DNA of 64,000 nt, taken from Actinomyces sp. zg-332. Lineage in GTDB: Bacteria; Actinomycetota; Actinomycetes; Actinomycetales; Actinomycetaceae. A program made the translations under genes and the position numbers. The notes beneath the pieces were generated by a model. The model had not been told where the DNA came from. It saw only the letters and a program-made list of their open reading frames with translations, and ran no database searches. The DNA lies in the NCBI RefSeq assembly GCF_011751945.2, contig NZ_CP064951.1, positions 620,001 through 684,000 of the forward strand. Reading direction: 5' to 3'. Within the stretch, counting starts at the first letter, position 1. Every line of letters begins with the position of its first letter. Below, one piece after another: positions 45,638 through 56,695 of this stretch.

Positions 45638-46633
45638 ATGCACGTTACAACATTAGCTTGGTCTTTACTAATCGTTTTAGTTATAGGCTTATTAGTATTT
45701 GATTTCGTAGGACACGTAAGACATGCTCATACTCCTTCTCTAAAGGAAGCTACTATATGGTCAGTTGCTTATATATCATTAGCTGTTTGCTTCGGCTTTG
45801 TAATATACGGTGTATGGGGAATTGAATACGCAGCACAATACTGGGCAGGATGGGTAACAGAATGGAGCCTATCGATTGATAATTTATTCGTATTCCTCAT
45901 AATTTTTAGTTCTTTTAGAGTACCTAGGCAATATCAACAAAAAGTACTACTAATTGGAATTACACTTGCACTTATATTCCGTGGAATATTCATTATATTG
46001 GGTAGTGCAATAATTTCACGTTTTTCTGCTATTTTCTATCTATTCGGATTCTTCCTAATATACACAGCAATAACACAGCTCAAACCGCATAAAGACAATG
46101 AAGATGAAGAATATAAAGAAACAACATTAACAAGGATTGTATGCAAAATTTTCCCAACAACACCAGGATATGTTGAAGGAAAAATGTTACATCGAAATGC
46201 TGGTAAAACATATATAACTCCTATGCTTATAGTTGTCATAGCTGTAGGAAGTGCTGACATAATGTTTGCTTTTGACTCAATACCAGCTATTTTTGGATTG
46301 ACTAAAGAACCATACATTGTTTTTGCAGCCAACGCTTTTTCTTTGCTAGGATTACGTCAATTCTTCTTCTTAATTGATCGTCTAATGGAAAAACTTGTTT
46401 TCTTGAATTATGGTTTAGCTGCAATTTTAGGATTTATTGGTATAAAACTAATTATCCATGCAATGCATGAAAATAATCTTTCATTTATAAACGGTGGAGA
46501 AGGCGTGCATTGGATTAGTGAACCAAGTATTGCTTTTTCAATGATATATATTCTTAGCGTTTTAATTATTACAGCTGTTACATCAGTTATTTATGCAAAA
46601 AGAAAAGAAAAGCGCTTAGAAAGTAACAAATAA
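45638..46633 (+). CDS. TerC-family integral membrane protein (probable metal exporter)
   Basis: A 331-residue polytopic protein with about nine transmembrane helices. The family core motifs are WVTEWSLSIDNLFVFLIIF and the second repeat GSADIMFAFDSIPAIFGLT with conserved Asp residues in the membrane, then YIVFAANAFSLLGLRQFFF. TerC/Alx proteins export manganese and help metalate exported enzymes in several bacteria; that function is inferred here. CGGGGGAATAA precedes the ATG. The gene lies directly before uvrA. Confidence 0.88.
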   Translation: MHVTTLAWSLLIVLVIGLLVFDFVGHVRHAHTPSLKEATIWSVAYISLAVCFGFVIYGVWGIEYAAQYWAGWVTEWSLSIDNLFVFLIIFSSFRVPRQYQQKVLLIGITLALIFRGIFIILGSAIISRFSAIFYLFGFFLIYTAITQLKPHKDNEDEEYKETTLTRIVCKIFPTTPGYVEGKMLHRNAGKTYITPMLIVVIAVGSADIMFAFDSIPAIFGLTKEPYIVFAANAFSLLGLRQFFFLIDRLMEKLVFLNYGLAAILGFIGIKLIIHAMHENNLSFINGGEGVHWISEPSIAFSMIYILSVLIITAVTSVIYAKRKEKRLESNK

Positions 46634-46643
46634 CTATACTTAT

Positions 46644-46662
46644 TACCAGTTCAAAACTGGTA
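46644..46662 (+). other. Perfect 8-bp hairpin between terC and uvrA
   Basis: TACCAGTT (46644-46651), loop CAA, AACTGGTA (46655-46662), 20 bases before the uvrA ATG. It is followed by CCTACTAG, not a T-run, so it is not a standard terminator. It does not match the actinobacterial LexA box GAACN4GTTC. Its role is unknown. Confidence 0.4.
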
Positions 46663-46682
46663 CCTACTAGTAAAAAGAAAAT

Positions 46683-49517
46683 ATGAGAGAAGAACTTATA
46701 GTAAAAGGTGCTAGAGAGCACAATCTAAAAAGTGTAGACATTAGTTTACCTAGAGAAAAATTTATTGTATTTACTGGATTATCAGGTTCAGGTAAATCGT
46801 CACTAGCATTTGACACAATATTTGCTGAAGGACAGAGAAGATACGTTGAATCTTTGTCTTCTTATGCACGTCAATTTTTAGGGCAAATGGATAAACCTGA
46901 CGTGGATTTTATTGAAGGTCTATCTCCTGCAGTATCCATTGATCAGAAATCTACTTCTAAAAACCCTAGGTCAACTGTAGGAACTATAACAGAAATATAT
47001 GACTATTTACGTTTACTATATGCTCGCGCAGGTAGCGCGTATTGTCCTATATGTGATGAAGAAGTTGTTGAACAGACAACTCAGCAAATTGTTGACAAAG
47101 TACTAGAACATCCACTTGGCACAAAACTTCAAGTTTTAGCTCCAGTTATTCGTGGACGCAAAGGGGAGTACATCGAGCTGTTTTCTCAGTTACTTACACA
47201 AGGATTTTCACGTGTAATGGTTGATGGACACCAATATAAGCTGGATAGTGTTCCGCCTTTAGAGAAAAAAGTCAAACATAACATTGAAGTAATTGTTGAC
47301 AGAATAGTTCTAAAAGATAACTCCAAGACTCGTCTGACTGATTCAGTCGAAAGCTCTTTAAAACTTGCTGATGGTAGAGTAATAATAGATTACATTCAAG
47401 GTGAGACAAGCACTCAAACTCGTTTTTCTATACATAGAGCATGTCCAAATGAGCATGAACTAACTCTAGATGAAATAGAGCCAAGGACGTTTTCTTTCAA
47501 TGCTCCACAAGGTGCTTGCTCTACTTGTTTGGGAATAGGAACTTATTTAGAAGTTGACCCTGAGTTAATACTGGGTGAGAGAACTTTGACTTTGCGTGAA
47601 AATGTAATTGGAATATGGGCAGGAAATGCTGATTATTTCCACAAACAACTAGCCTCTTTAGGAATAGAACATGGCTTCGATATTGACACGCCATGGAATG
47701 AGCTTTCAAAAGAAGCTAAAGAAATTATTTTGTATGGAAAAGACTATAAAGTAGAAGTTGAATACAGAAATAGATGGGGTAGACTACGTCAATATACTTC
47801 AGGTTTTGAAGGAGCTGTACAGTATTTAAAACGTAAGTATGCCGAAACTGAATCTGACATAATGCGTCAAAAATATGAAGCATATATGCGTGAAATTCCT
47901 TGTAAAGGCTGTAACGGTGCAAGACTGAAAAAAGAAGTTTTATCTGTAAAAATTGGTGGACTAAATATCGCACAATTCTGTGATCTGCCGATTAGTGAAG
48001 CTAAAGAATTTTTAGATAATCTAAGCTTGGATTCAAAGAGAGCCATTATAGCTAAAAGTGTGCTTGTTGAAATATTGGCACGCTTAAAATTCTTAGTAGA
48101 TGTTGGTTTGACGTATTTAACTCTGTCACGTTCAGCTAAAACCCTCTCAGGTGGAGAAGCACAACGCATCCGCTTAGCTACACAAATAGGTTCAGGGCTT
48201 GTGGGAGTTTTATATGTACTAGACGAGCCTTCAATTGGTCTACATCAAAAAGATAACCAAAAACTTATTGAAGCATTAGTTGGGTTAAAAAATCTTGGTA
48301 ATACACTTATTGTGGTTGAACATGATGAAGACACAATGAAAGCAGCTGATTGGATTGTAGATATAGGTCCAGGTGCTGGAGAATATGGCGGTAATATAAT
48401 TCACAGCGGTACTTACGAAGAGCTGCTCAAAAATACAGACTCAATTACTGCTGACTACTTATCAGGACGTAAAGAAATCGCTATTCCATCTAAGCGTAGA
48501 AAAGTTGATATTGCTAACTCGGTTACTGTAGAAGGTGCCAAAGAAAATAACTTAAAGAATGTTAAAGCAACTATTCCTCTTGGAGTATTCACTGCTGTAA
48601 CAGGGGTTAGCGGATCAGGTAAATCAACTTTAATAAACGGTATTTTATATCAAGCTCTGGTGAAAAAGTTGCATGGTGCTAGAACAGTGCCTGGAGCTCA
48701 TAAAAAAGTTACTGGTATAGAAAATCTGGATAAAGTTGTGCACGTTGATCAATCTCCAATTGGACGTACCCCACGATCTAACCCAGCAACTTATACAGGT
48801 GTTTGGGATAATATTCGTAAGCTATTTGCACAAACTCCAGAAGCAAAAATGAGAGGGTATGGACCAGGTCGTTTTTCTTTCAACGTTGCTGGTGGACGCT
48901 GTGAGGCATGTAAGGGCGACGGAACTCTAAAAATTGAAATGAACTTTTTACCTGATGTATATGTGCCATGTGAACAATGTCATGGAGCTAGATACAATAG
49001 GGAAACCTTAGAAATAAGGTACAAAGGAAAAAATGTAGCTGATGTTTTAGATATGCCTATCAGCGCAGCTGTAGAATTTTTTGAACACATCCCTAGTATT
49101 GCTCGTCACCTAAGGACACTTACAGATGTAGGTCTGGGATACATAAGATTAGGGCAAAGTGCACCAACTCTATCAGGTGGTGAGGCACAAAGAGTAAAGC
49201 TTGCCTCTGAGCTACAAAAACGCTCTAATGGTAGAACAATTTACGTACTAGACGAACCTACTACTGGTCTACACATTGAAGATATCAACAAACTTTTAGT
49301 TGTATTGAATGGGCTGGTTGATAAGGGCAATACTGTGGTAGTAATTGAACATAACCTAGATGTTATTAAGTGTGCTGACTGGATAATAGATATGGGACCA
49401 GAAGGTGGAAGCCAAGGAGGTAAGATTGTCGCTAGCGGAGCACCAGAGAAAGTCGCCAAAACTAAAGGGTCATATACTGGAATGTTCTTGAAAGATATTT
49501 TAGCTAAGAAAAAATAA
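46683..49517 (+). CDS. uvrA: UvrA, excinuclease ABC damage-recognition ATPase
   Basis: UvrA (944 aa) is the tandem ABC ATPase that finds bulky DNA lesions. Two Walker A motifs are visible ([14 protein letters not shown] and [15 protein letters not shown]) and two ABC signatures ([12 protein letters not shown] and [12 protein letters not shown]). Zinc modules: CPICDEE early, CPNEHE with [10 protein letters not shown] (the C-x3-H actinobacterial variant) and CEACKGDG with CEQCHGAR. Length is normal. It forms a repair pair with uvrC 50 bases downstream. Confidence 0.97.
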   Translation: MREELIVKGAREHNLKSVDISLPREKFIVFTGLSGSGKSSLAFDTIFAEGQRRYVESLSSYARQFLGQMDKPDVDFIEGLSPAVSIDQKSTSKNPRSTVGTITEIYDYLRLLYARAGSAYCPICDEEVVEQTTQQIVDKVLEHPLGTKLQVLAPVIRGRKGEYIELFSQLLTQGFSRVMVDGHQYKLDSVPPLEKKVKHNIEVIVDRIVLKDNSKTRLTDSVESSLKLADGRVIIDYIQGETSTQTRFSIHRACPNEHELTLDEIEPRTFSFNAPQGACSTCLGIGTYLEVDPELILGERTLTLRENVIGIWAGNADYFHKQLASLGIEHGFDIDTPWNELSKEAKEIILYGKDYKVEVEYRNRWGRLRQYTSGFEGAVQYLKRKYAETESDIMRQKYEAYMREIPCKGCNGARLKKEVLSVKIGGLNIAQFCDLPISEAKEFLDNLSLDSKRAIIAKSVLVEILARLKFLVDVGLTYLTLSRSAKTLSGGEAQRIRLATQIGSGLVGVLYVLDEPSIGLHQKDNQKLIEALVGLKNLGNTLIVVEHDEDTMKAADWIVDIGPGAGEYGGNIIHSGTYEELLKNTDSITADYLSGRKEIAIPSKRRKVDIANSVTVEGAKENNLKNVKATIPLGVFTAVTGVSGSGKSTLINGILYQALVKKLHGARTVPGAHKKVTGIENLDKVVHVDQSPIGRTPRSNPATYTGVWDNIRKLFAQTPEAKMRGYGPGRFSFNVAGGRCEACKGDGTLKIEMNFLPDVYVPCEQCHGARYNRETLEIRYKGKNVADVLDMPISAAVEFFEHIPSIARHLRTLTDVGLGYIRLGQSAPTLSGGEAQRVKLASELQKRSNGRTIYVLDEPTTGLHIEDINKLLVVLNGLVDKGNTVVVIEHNLDVIKCADWIIDMGPEGGSQGGKIVASGAPEKVAKTKGSYTGMFLKDILAKKK

Positions 49518-49567
49518 GTTTTTTGGTTAAAATATGAATAAATAATTTATTTCAAACGGTGAGGAAA

Positions 49568-51520
49568 ATGAGCCAGCTTAGTTATAAACCTAAAACTAGT
49601 CAAATTCCAACTGACGCTGGCGTATACCGTTTTTTTGATAAAAATGGTGAAATTATATACGTAGGCAAAGCTAAAAGTTTACGTAATCGCCTCACTGATT
49701 ATTTTCAAGATTTATCTAAACTTACTCCTAAAACTAGGGTAATGGTTACAACTGCTGTTCATGTAGACTGGACAGTGGTACAAAGTGAAATAGAAGCTTT
49801 AACTCTAGAGTACGCATGGATAAAAGAATATCAGCCACGTTTTAATATTATGTATCGTGATGATAAATCTTATCCTTATCTAGCTGTGACTATGAATGAA
49901 GAATTCCCTAGAGTAATGATAACCAGAGATGCTCATAAAAACGGAGTGAAATATTTTGGTCCGTATTCTAAAGTATGGGCTATACGTGAAACAATGGACA
50001 ATTTATGCAAAGTATTTAAAACTAGGACTTGCTCTAATGCTGTTTTTAATAGTTCTAAATTGCGTAATCGTCCTTGTTTACTAGGGGATATAGGTAAATG
50101 TTCTGCACCGTGTGTGGGACGTATAAGTAAAGATAATTACTATAATGATGCTAAGAATTTGTGTTCTTTTGTATCAGGCAAAACAGGTAATTATTTTACT
50201 GAACGTAAAAAGGTAATGACTGAAGCAGCCAGTGAACTAAACTTTGAGAAAGCAGCCAGAATACGTGATGAAATCATTGCTCTTGAAAAAGTCTTAGAGA
50301 AAAATACTATTGTTTTATCAGATGAAACAGATGCTGATGTTTTTGCTATGAAATGTGATGAACTCACAGCTTCTATAGTGTTGTTTCACGTTCGTGCTGG
50401 CCGTATTCGAGCTACTAAGACTTGGATTGGTGAGCGTCTTGATGACAGTAATGAACATGAGCTATTATCAATGTTTTTAATTAATACTTACAGTGAGTAT
50501 AACGAAAACGAAATTTCTAGATTACAGTCTACAAGTGTTGATGATAAAAATCATTACGGTATAGAAATTATTCCTAAAGAAATCTTAGTTTCTCATGAGT
50601 TAGAAGATAGTGCTTTGATAGAGTACTTATCTAATTTACGCAAAGCTAAAATACAAGTGCGTGTACCTGTACGCGGTGATAAGGCTACTTTGATGGACAC
50701 TGCAATTAAAAATGCTTCACATACACTTGAAAGAGAAAAACTTAAACGATTAAATGACATAACTACGCGCTCTGTTGTATTAGAGCAGATGAGAGATATC
50801 TTTGAGATGGATACAGTGCCTTTGCGTATAGAATGCTATGATTCTTCACATATACAAGGTACAAACCATGTGGCTTCCATGGTAGTTTTTGAAGATGGGC
50901 TACCTAAGAAAAAAGATTATCGCTCTTATAGTATTTCTCTACAAGAAGACGGCAGTCTTAAAGATGACACTGCAGCTTTATATGAAGTGTTGTCTAGACG
51001 CTTTGCTAGATTACTAGAAGAAGAATCATCACCTATCGCCAGTATAGATGATAACGGTGTGAAAACTGTTAGAAGATTTTCTTATCGTCCAGACTTACTG
51101 GTAATAGATGGTGGATTGCCTCAAGTAAATACTGCTAAAAAAGTTCTTGATAACTTTGGTTTAGATATTCCAGTTATAGGTTTGGCTAAACGTCTAGAAG
51201 AAATATACTTTCCAAATGAAGATTTTCCTTTAATTCTTCCTCGCCGTAGTCAAATTCTTTATATGCTTCAGTATATACGTGACGAATCACATCGTTTTGC
51301 TATCACTCTGCACCGTAAAAAACGTACAAAAACAATGTTTTCTTCTGTACTAGACAACATAGATGGGGTAGGTAAAACTAGGAAAAAAGCTTTACTACAA
51401 CATTTTGGTAGTATTTCAGCCATACGTAAAGCAAGTGTTAAAGAAATTGCTTCCGTAAAAGGTATTAGCGAGCAACTAGCTGAAAATATCTATTCTGTTT
51501 TGAAATCTCAGGATAAATAA
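49568..51520 (+). CDS. uvrC: UvrC, excinuclease ABC nuclease subunit
   Basis: UvrC (650 aa) makes the dual incisions in nucleotide excision repair. Domains in order: N-terminal GIY-YIG nuclease (AGVYRFFDKNGEIIYVGKAKSLRNR), a UVR motif (FEKAARIRDEIIALEKV), the C-terminal RNase H-like nuclease (ECYDSSHIQGTNHVASMVVF and LLVIDGGLPQVN) and a terminal helix-hairpin-helix pair (IDGVGKTRKKALLQHFGS). ATG 49568 follows GTGAGGAAA; the GTG at 49559 is unlikely. It converges with the minus-strand DUF58 gene with only 8 bases between the stops and no visible terminator. Confidence 0.96.
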   Translation: MSQLSYKPKTSQIPTDAGVYRFFDKNGEIIYVGKAKSLRNRLTDYFQDLSKLTPKTRVMVTTAVHVDWTVVQSEIEALTLEYAWIKEYQPRFNIMYRDDKSYPYLAVTMNEEFPRVMITRDAHKNGVKYFGPYSKVWAIRETMDNLCKVFKTRTCSNAVFNSSKLRNRPCLLGDIGKCSAPCVGRISKDNYYNDAKNLCSFVSGKTGNYFTERKKVMTEAASELNFEKAARIRDEIIALEKVLEKNTIVLSDETDADVFAMKCDELTASIVLFHVRAGRIRATKTWIGERLDDSNEHELLSMFLINTYSEYNENEISRLQSTSVDDKNHYGIEIIPKEILVSHELEDSALIEYLSNLRKAKIQVRVPVRGDKATLMDTAIKNASHTLEREKLKRLNDITTRSVVLEQMRDIFEMDTVPLRIECYDSSHIQGTNHVASMVVFEDGLPKKKDYRSYSISLQEDGSLKDDTAALYEVLSRRFARLLEEESSPIASIDDNGVKTVRRFSYRPDLLVIDGGLPQVNTAKKVLDNFGLDIPVIGLAKRLEEIYFPNEDFPLILPRRSQILYMLQYIRDESHRFAITLHRKKRTKTMFSSVLDNIDGVGKTRKKALLQHFGSISAIRKASVKEIASVKGISEQLAENIYSVLKSQDK

Positions 51521-51528
51521 TAAAGGGT

Positions 51529-52809
51529 TTATATTAGACCTTTAGCCTTTATTTCTAAGTATTTATCGCAAACTTTTCCAGGTAAGGTTTCGCTATCTGC
51601 TTCAACTATATATATTTTATTCATCTGGAATTTTCGTTTTATTTCATTGCGTATTAGCTGGTTACTAGCAACAGCGGCTTTTTCATAAATATCAGATGTA
51701 TTGTTAAGTAACTTAGATTCATCTATATAACAAGATGCAATAATTATAGAATTGCCTTTATTTAACATTAATGCGGTTTCTAATAGTCTATTAGTGTAAA
51801 CAGTTTGATCTACAGGAGTTATAAATATTATTATTCCGCTGTTTTTCATTTTGGATTTTATAGTAGGTATGTGTTTGCTCCAAGTTACTTCTTTAAACTG
51901 TGCAAATACATCTGCAAACATATGTGCAATGTCTGAAATAATGTTTTGGCTATCATTTGGTACGTAGCTTTTATGGATTTGAGAGCTGACTAATAGAATT
52001 TCAACTTTGTCATGTGCATGATTAATTAGTGCTGATAAAAGCATACAAGTTTCGATATGAGAATCTAATCGTGGTTTATTGTTAGTTCGAATAGCGCTTA
52101 ACCTAGAAACATCTACTACTATTAATACTTTTCTATACTGTTCTGGGTGCCAAGACTTTACAATTAAACTCTGTGTTTTAGCACTTGCACGCCAATCTAT
52201 ATCTCGTATATCGTCGCCTATGACATATTTCCTCATGCTGTCAAATTCTGAGCCTTTACCACGTAAATATGTAGCTGAAGTACCCTCAATATCTCTTAAC
52301 TTTCTAAGCTTTGAAGGAAGCTGTTTGCGACTTTTAAATTCAGGTAGTATTGTTATTTTTGCTGGAGCATCGTAATTCGTTTGCTTTGCTATTAGTTTTA
52401 GTTTTCCAAAGAATCGGATTGTTACTTTTGCAGGACTTTTAGTTCCACGTCTGGTAGGGGTTAGAATAAAAGTTAAAACGGTTGTTTTTTCGGGTTCTAT
52501 AATTGTGTTTTTTCGATCATTTTCACACCCTGCACTAGGTGACCAAGTATCACGCACTAATGCGAATATTTTAGTTTTAGTTGGATTTAGTATTCTAACC
52601 TCGCATATAAAACTTTCACCATTTCTAATACTGGAGGGAACGTGTCTAGTTACACTTATTTTTTTTGAAGAATACAAAGTGAAATAGTCAATTACGCATA
52701 ATAATAAAACGCATAAAGTCCATATTGTTACAAAGTAATATGACTGAGTTATTATTGCGGGAATTATTCCTAATAGTATTAGTATTGCAGATCGAGGTGT
52801 TAGTATCAT
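51529..52809 (-). CDS. DUF58-domain membrane protein
   Basis: A 426-residue protein with two N-terminal transmembrane helices and a cytoplasmic VWA-like DUF58 domain, whose signature is GSEFDSMRKYVIGDDIRDID followed by WRASAKTQSLIVK. It is the last gene of a five-gene minus-strand operon and overlaps the moxR stop by one base (TAATG). DUF58 and MoxR ATPases are regularly paired and are thought to act in chaperone-like or signalling complexes; the precise role is unknown. Next to mtrA this cluster is conserved in actinobacteria. Confidence 0.85.
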   Translation of the reverse strand: MILTPRSAILILLGIIPAIITQSYYFVTIWTLCVLLLCVIDYFTLYSSKKISVTRHVPSSIRNGESFICEVRILNPTKTKIFALVRDTWSPSAGCENDRKNTIIEPEKTTVLTFILTPTRRGTKSPAKVTIRFFGKLKLIAKQTNYDAPAKITILPEFKSRKQLPSKLRKLRDIEGTSATYLRGKGSEFDSMRKYVIGDDIRDIDWRASAKTQSLIVKSWHPEQYRKVLIVVDVSRLSAIRTNNKPRLDSHIETCMLLSALINHAHDKVEILLVSSQIHKSYVPNDSQNIISDIAHMFADVFAQFKEVTWSKHIPTIKSKMKNSGIIIFITPVDQTVYTNRLLETALMLNKGNSIIIASCYIDESKLLNNTSDIYEKAAVASNQLIRNEIKRKFQMNKIYIVEADSETLPGKVCDKYLEIKAKGLI

Positions 52810-53789
52810 TATCTTGGTACCGTTATATTTTGGATAATTGATTGTATTACAGTGCTTGGCAAAACTCCTTCTATTTCTGCTTCAGAATGTAGTTTTATTC
52901 TGTGAGTTAGGGTAGGTTTAGCCATTATTTTTATGTCATCTGGAGTTACATAGTTTCTACCATTTAGCCAAGCCCAAGCTTTAGAGGCTTTTAATAATGT
53001 TATTGATCCACGAGGAGAAGCACCTAGTAAAATATTAGGGTTATTGCGTGTAGCTTGTATTATATCAACTATGTATCCTAGTAAATCAACACTTATTTTT
53101 ACTGTTGACATTTGTGCTTTTGCTTCAGAAATCATATCTGCGTCAGCCAGTTTTAAAACCGCATTGAAGCTCTCACCATTTATAGATTTGTCTTGTTTAG
53201 ATAATATTTCAAGCTCATCTTTTTTATTTGGTAATTGCATAGTGATTTTCATGGCAAAACGGTCAAGCTGTGCTTCAGGTAGCGCATATGTACCTTCATA
53301 CTCTATTGGGTTTTGAGTAGCTATTACCATAAATGGTTTTGGAAGAGGAAGAGATTGTCCATTTACGCTCACTTGTCGTTCTTCCATTGCTTCAAGCAAA
53401 GCAGATTGTGTTTTTGCTGGTGTACGGTTTATTTCATCAGCTAAAACTATATTTGTAAAAATTGGTCCATGCTTTAAAACGAAGTCTTTTTCATTATCGT
53501 CATATAGTAAAGAGCCAGTTATGTCTGATGGCATTAAGTCGGGAGTAAATTGTATACGTTTAAAACTTAGGTTAAGAGTTTGAGCAAGTGTTTTAGCTAG
53601 CAAAGTTTTACCCACACCTGGTACGCCCTCGAGTAAAATATGTCCATCTATTAGTAGACCGATAACTAGACCAGTAAGAGCTGAATCTTGTCCAACAACT
53701 GTCTTTGATATTTGTGTGCGTATCTCTGAAAGTTGCTTACGTACATCAGTGTTTTGTTCTTGGGAGTTGTCTATATTATTGTTTTCCAT
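52809..53789 (-). CDS. MoxR-family AAA+ ATPase
   Basis: A 326-residue AAA+ ATPase of the MoxR group. Walker A is GVPGVGKTLLAKTL, Walker B and the following helix ADEINRTPAKTQSALLEAMEE, sensor 1 ATQNPIEYEGTYALPEAQLDRF, and the C-terminal lid is intact. MoxR proteins remodel or activate partner proteins with VWA domains, here presumably the DUF58 protein. It overlaps DUF58 by 1 base and the DUF4350 gene by 14 bases, so the operon is tightly coupled. Confidence 0.92.
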   Translation of the reverse strand: MENNNIDNSQEQNTDVRKQLSEIRTQISKTVVGQDSALTGLVIGLLIDGHILLEGVPGVGKTLLAKTLAQTLNLSFKRIQFTPDLMPSDITGSLLYDDNEKDFVLKHGPIFTNIVLADEINRTPAKTQSALLEAMEERQVSVNGQSLPLPKPFMVIATQNPIEYEGTYALPEAQLDRFAMKITMQLPNKKDELEILSKQDKSINGESFNAVLKLADADMISEAKAQMSTVKISVDLLGYIVDIIQATRNNPNILLGASPRGSITLLKASKAWAWLNGRNYVTPDDIKIMAKPTLTHRIKLHSEAEIEGVLPSTVIQSIIQNITVPR

Positions 53790-54927
53790 CTTTTACCCTT
53801 TTTTCAATTGACTCTAAGTTTAATGATAGTATATTTAGTTCTTCATTTGATCTTATTGGCTGAGTGAAAAATATTTTTTCAAGATCTGTAATACTACTTC
53901 CGGTTTTCTTCGCCAAAGCATTTGTAAACTCTTCTAAAGAGGAACGTTCATTTATTATTAGTAGCTTCGATAATTTTTTCTTGTAGTATCTACGTAATAT
54001 ATTGGCTGTGTACTCTTGGTCGTTGCTCTTACGATACAAATTAGCTTTAGAGAAAATAATATCTTCGTGTTTTACAATTACTGGTAAATCTTCTTCAACA
54101 ACTTTGCCTAAACGTATAGATTTACCTGATAAGTAAAATAATGTTGCTATGGCTAACAATATTACTAGTTGATATGTACCTGGAGGTAGTAGAGCATTAA
54201 CACCTGTTTGTTTTTCCTCTGGTGAAGAAAAGTCTTCCAGATATGGTAAATACCAATATACAGTTTTGTATTTATTCAAGATATTCAAAGCAAGAGCAGC
54301 ATTGCCTTCTTTAGTGATTTGTCCGTTTGTAAAAATCGAACCATCTGATATATAAGTAAGCGTATTATTGGCATTTTTCTTTTGAATTAAAGCGTAACTT
54401 GTTCCTTCTTTTCCCTTAATAGGAAAACAAACTGCAAGGTTAGTATTACTTACACTATCTGAAGAGTTTTTAGGTAGTAGACTGAATAAAGAGTGGGATA
54501 TTTTAGTTTTATAGTTCAAGAAATCTAAAGTACAATCTGATGTGATTGGCTTAGTGCTGGAAGAGAAAGTTGTTTGAATATTGCTTAAATTTGCATTAGC
54601 AGTATTTATAAAAATAATGTCTTTTACTTTGTTATTTTCTATTGTTTTTAACTTTTTATCAGGTATCATATGTGGATTTAAAACAACTATTGCTGAATCT
54701 TCTTTAGATGATATATTTTTTATATTGGATACTCTGTTTATAGTTTTTATATATGTGCTTTTTTCTCGCAAAACTTCAGATAGTGCCATAGTCCCATTTT
54801 TACCTGGATTATCTATAGCATACGGTGTTGAAGACTTAGTATTATTGAAAATCATAGAAACGATAAATGCTATTATTAGTAACAAAGCAATTAGTATATA
54901 TACATTTTTATCTTTTGAAGTTTTCAT
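53776..54927 (-). CDS. DUF4350-domain membrane protein
   Basis: A 383-residue protein with one N-terminal transmembrane helix (VYILIALLLIIAFIVSMIF), an outside domain of about 200 residues and a second transmembrane helix near residue 250 (LVILLAIATLFYLSG), then a cytoplasmic tail. The NPGKNGTMALSEVLRE stretch near the start is typical of DUF4350. Members sit between DUF4129 and MoxR genes in actinobacteria. Function is unknown. It starts at an ATG overlapping the DUF4129 stop (TAATG). Confidence 0.8.
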   Translation of the reverse strand: MKTSKDKNVYILIALLLIIAFIVSMIFNNTKSSTPYAIDNPGKNGTMALSEVLREKSTYIKTINRVSNIKNISSKEDSAIVVLNPHMIPDKKLKTIENNKVKDIIFINTANANLSNIQTTFSSSTKPITSDCTLDFLNYKTKISHSLFSLLPKNSSDSVSNTNLAVCFPIKGKEGTSYALIQKKNANNTLTYISDGSIFTNGQITKEGNAALALNILNKYKTVYWYLPYLEDFSSPEEKQTGVNALLPPGTYQLVILLAIATLFYLSGKSIRLGKVVEEDLPVIVKHEDIIFSKANLYRKSNDQEYTANILRRYYKKKLSKLLIINERSSLEEFTNALAKKTGSSITDLEKIFFTQPIRSNEELNILSLNLESIEKRVKDGKQ

Positions 54928-55595
54928 TAATGTATACCTCCATAGCCGAACCCTTCATAGGATTTTTCATATAGAGGATTTTTTTCCATAATGTCATTTA
55001 ATAAATCATTTATAAAAATGTATTCTTCCCGATTTGCTAGTCTATTACCATACATAACTCTATTGAAAATTTGAGTTGCTTTATCTATGTTTTTAGCAAA
55101 TTCAGGTTTTTCTGCTCCTATTTTTTCTGCTGCTTCATTTGGAGTCATATTTTTAGTGATAGTTAATACTTTTGACTCGTGAAGATACTTTATTATTGCC
55201 CTATATGTTTCTAAAACACCAATAGTGTAATCATTGTTATTTTTTACAGCATTTTTAGCTGAAAATATTAATTGTTGATAAGATCTATTATCTAGTAGGA
55301 ACCCACCGCTTATTATCTTAGCTGGATAGTTTTTTCTAATCTTGTTAACCATATAAATAATGCCAGAAACTACTAAAACAAATAAGATTAACACGAGCCA
55401 ATCAAGCAGACGTTGACTAGAGGTAGTGCTATTACCTAAAGAGAAACTAAAGAGTTGTCTTATATAGTCAATAATTATATCGAGTATATTCTTTTTCTCT
55501 TTATAAGTACTCTTAGATAGTTCCTGTTCTAATAGTTTCCTAGCATCATCGTCAGTAATGATGTCTTTAGGTACAAAAATACCTAAAATGTTCAC
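54927..55595 (-). CDS. DUF4129-domain membrane protein
   Basis: A 222-residue protein with one central transmembrane helix (WLVLILFVLVVSGIIYMV) and a C-terminal cytoplasmic helical domain containing the DUF4129 pattern (YRAIIKYLHESKVL ... TPNEAAEKI ... FNRVMYGNR). Domain and position fit the standard actinobacterial operon: membrane protein, DUF4129, DUF4350, MoxR, DUF58. Function is unknown. It overlaps the upstream gene by ATGA. Confidence 0.8.
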   Translation of the reverse strand: MNILGIFVPKDIITDDDARKLLEQELSKSTYKEKKNILDIIIDYIRQLFSFSLGNSTTSSQRLLDWLVLILFVLVVSGIIYMVNKIRKNYPAKIISGGFLLDNRSYQQLIFSAKNAVKNNNDYTIGVLETYRAIIKYLHESKVLTITKNMTPNEAAEKIGAEKPEFAKNIDKATQIFNRVMYGNRLANREEYIFINDLLNDIMEKNPLYEKSYEGFGYGGIH

Positions 55596-56695
55596 ATTTG
55601 TTCACTTTCGCTTTTACCAAGTGCTTCTCGAATATCTAAGTCTAAGGCTTCTTTTCTAATTCGTATATCAGTGTATATTAAGGAATAAATTATACCCCAA
55701 ATTGGATATAACAAAGCCATGGTCATTGTGCTCAATATTTGTATTACAACGAAGAATATGTATGCATTAGACGAAAAAGCAGTAAGATAAAATATTATAC
55801 CTGTAATGGCTGCAAGTGCCATATTGAGTACATATAGTAAAATTCCAGCAAGTATACTTATTCCTAATATTTTTAACAAAAAACCTTTGGAAAGAGTCCA
55901 AGATCTCTTTATAGCTTTTAGTATACCTATTTCTTCTAGTAACATTGCTTGTGTTGTAAGCCCCAACTTTAAGTATAAATAAAGTGAAAATATGACTATA
56001 AGCGGTGAACTTATAGCAACTACTGTAAAAATCATATCTAAATCGTAACTAAATAGCATAAAAGATATAAACGTAATTGTGATAATCCCAATAAAAACTA
56101 CACTTAAAACTATGAGCGCAGATAGAATGTAAAGTATTACTATTTTATGCAGAGAACGTAACGTTTTTTTGAGATAGAATGCGGCAGGTTTCTTATCTCC
56201 CACTATCAAATCTGCGGTTACATATATTGCGGCACCCGTTATTATAGAAATACATAATAGAGTAATAAACGTTGCTATTAGTTGATTTCTGAACAATTCA
56301 AAAAGTGCAGATGTGGAGAGATTCTCTATAAGCGATGGGGTTGTAAGAAGACTTTCGTCAGCGGAGAATATAAATTGTATAATTCCAGCTATAACCGCAA
56401 ATACTAAAGCAGATAAGAAATACGCTCTAGGGTTTTTCTTCAAAGCTTTAAAAGCACCATCTATTATATCTGATACGGAAAGTGGCTTTAGAGGAATAAT
56501 TCCGTTTTCTATTTCAATAATAGAGTTAATTTCAGGTTTTGTAGGCGTTATATTGTATTGATTTAACTGGTTGTAAATTTTTTCTTTTTCTTCAGGTGAA
56601 GCCACACGACCATATTTTGGTTCAGGCTCTGGTTCTGTAGCAGGATTTTTTACTTGCGAATCATCCCAAACCCATTCGTTATTTTCATTGTTCAT
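55592..56695 (-). CDS. Polytopic membrane protein, glycerophosphodiester phosphodiesterase membrane-domain-like
   Basis: A 367-residue protein: about 70 hydrophilic residues, then IIPLKPLSVSDIIDGAFKAL, the entry motif of the family annotated as GDPD membrane domain, followed by about six transmembrane helices. No phosphodiesterase catalytic domain is present. It is the first gene of the minus-strand operon, divergent from mtrA across a 213-base region. The same gene starts this operon in other actinobacteria. Function is unknown. Confidence 0.75.
   Translation of the reverse strand: MNNENNEWVWDDSQVKNPATEPEPEPKYGRVASPEEKEKIYNQLNQYNITPTKPEINSIIEIENGIIPLKPLSVSDIIDGAFKALKKNPRAYFLSALVFAVIAGIIQFIFSADESLLTTPSLIENLSTSALFELFRNQLIATFITLLCISIITGAAIYVTADLIVGDKKPAAFYLKKTLRSLHKIVILYILSALIVLSVVFIGIITITFISFMLFSYDLDMIFTVVAISSPLIVIFSLYLYLKLGLTTQAMLLEEIGILKAIKRSWTLSKGFLLKILGISILAGILLYVLNMALAAITGIIFYLTAFSSNAYIFFVVIQILSTMTMALLYPIWGIIYSLIYTDIRIRKEALDLDIREALGKSESEQM

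Noticed and set aside
46644-46662. LexA/SOS box before uvrA
   Set aside because: The inverted repeat is TACCAGTT-CAA-AACTGGTA and does not fit GAACN4GTTC.
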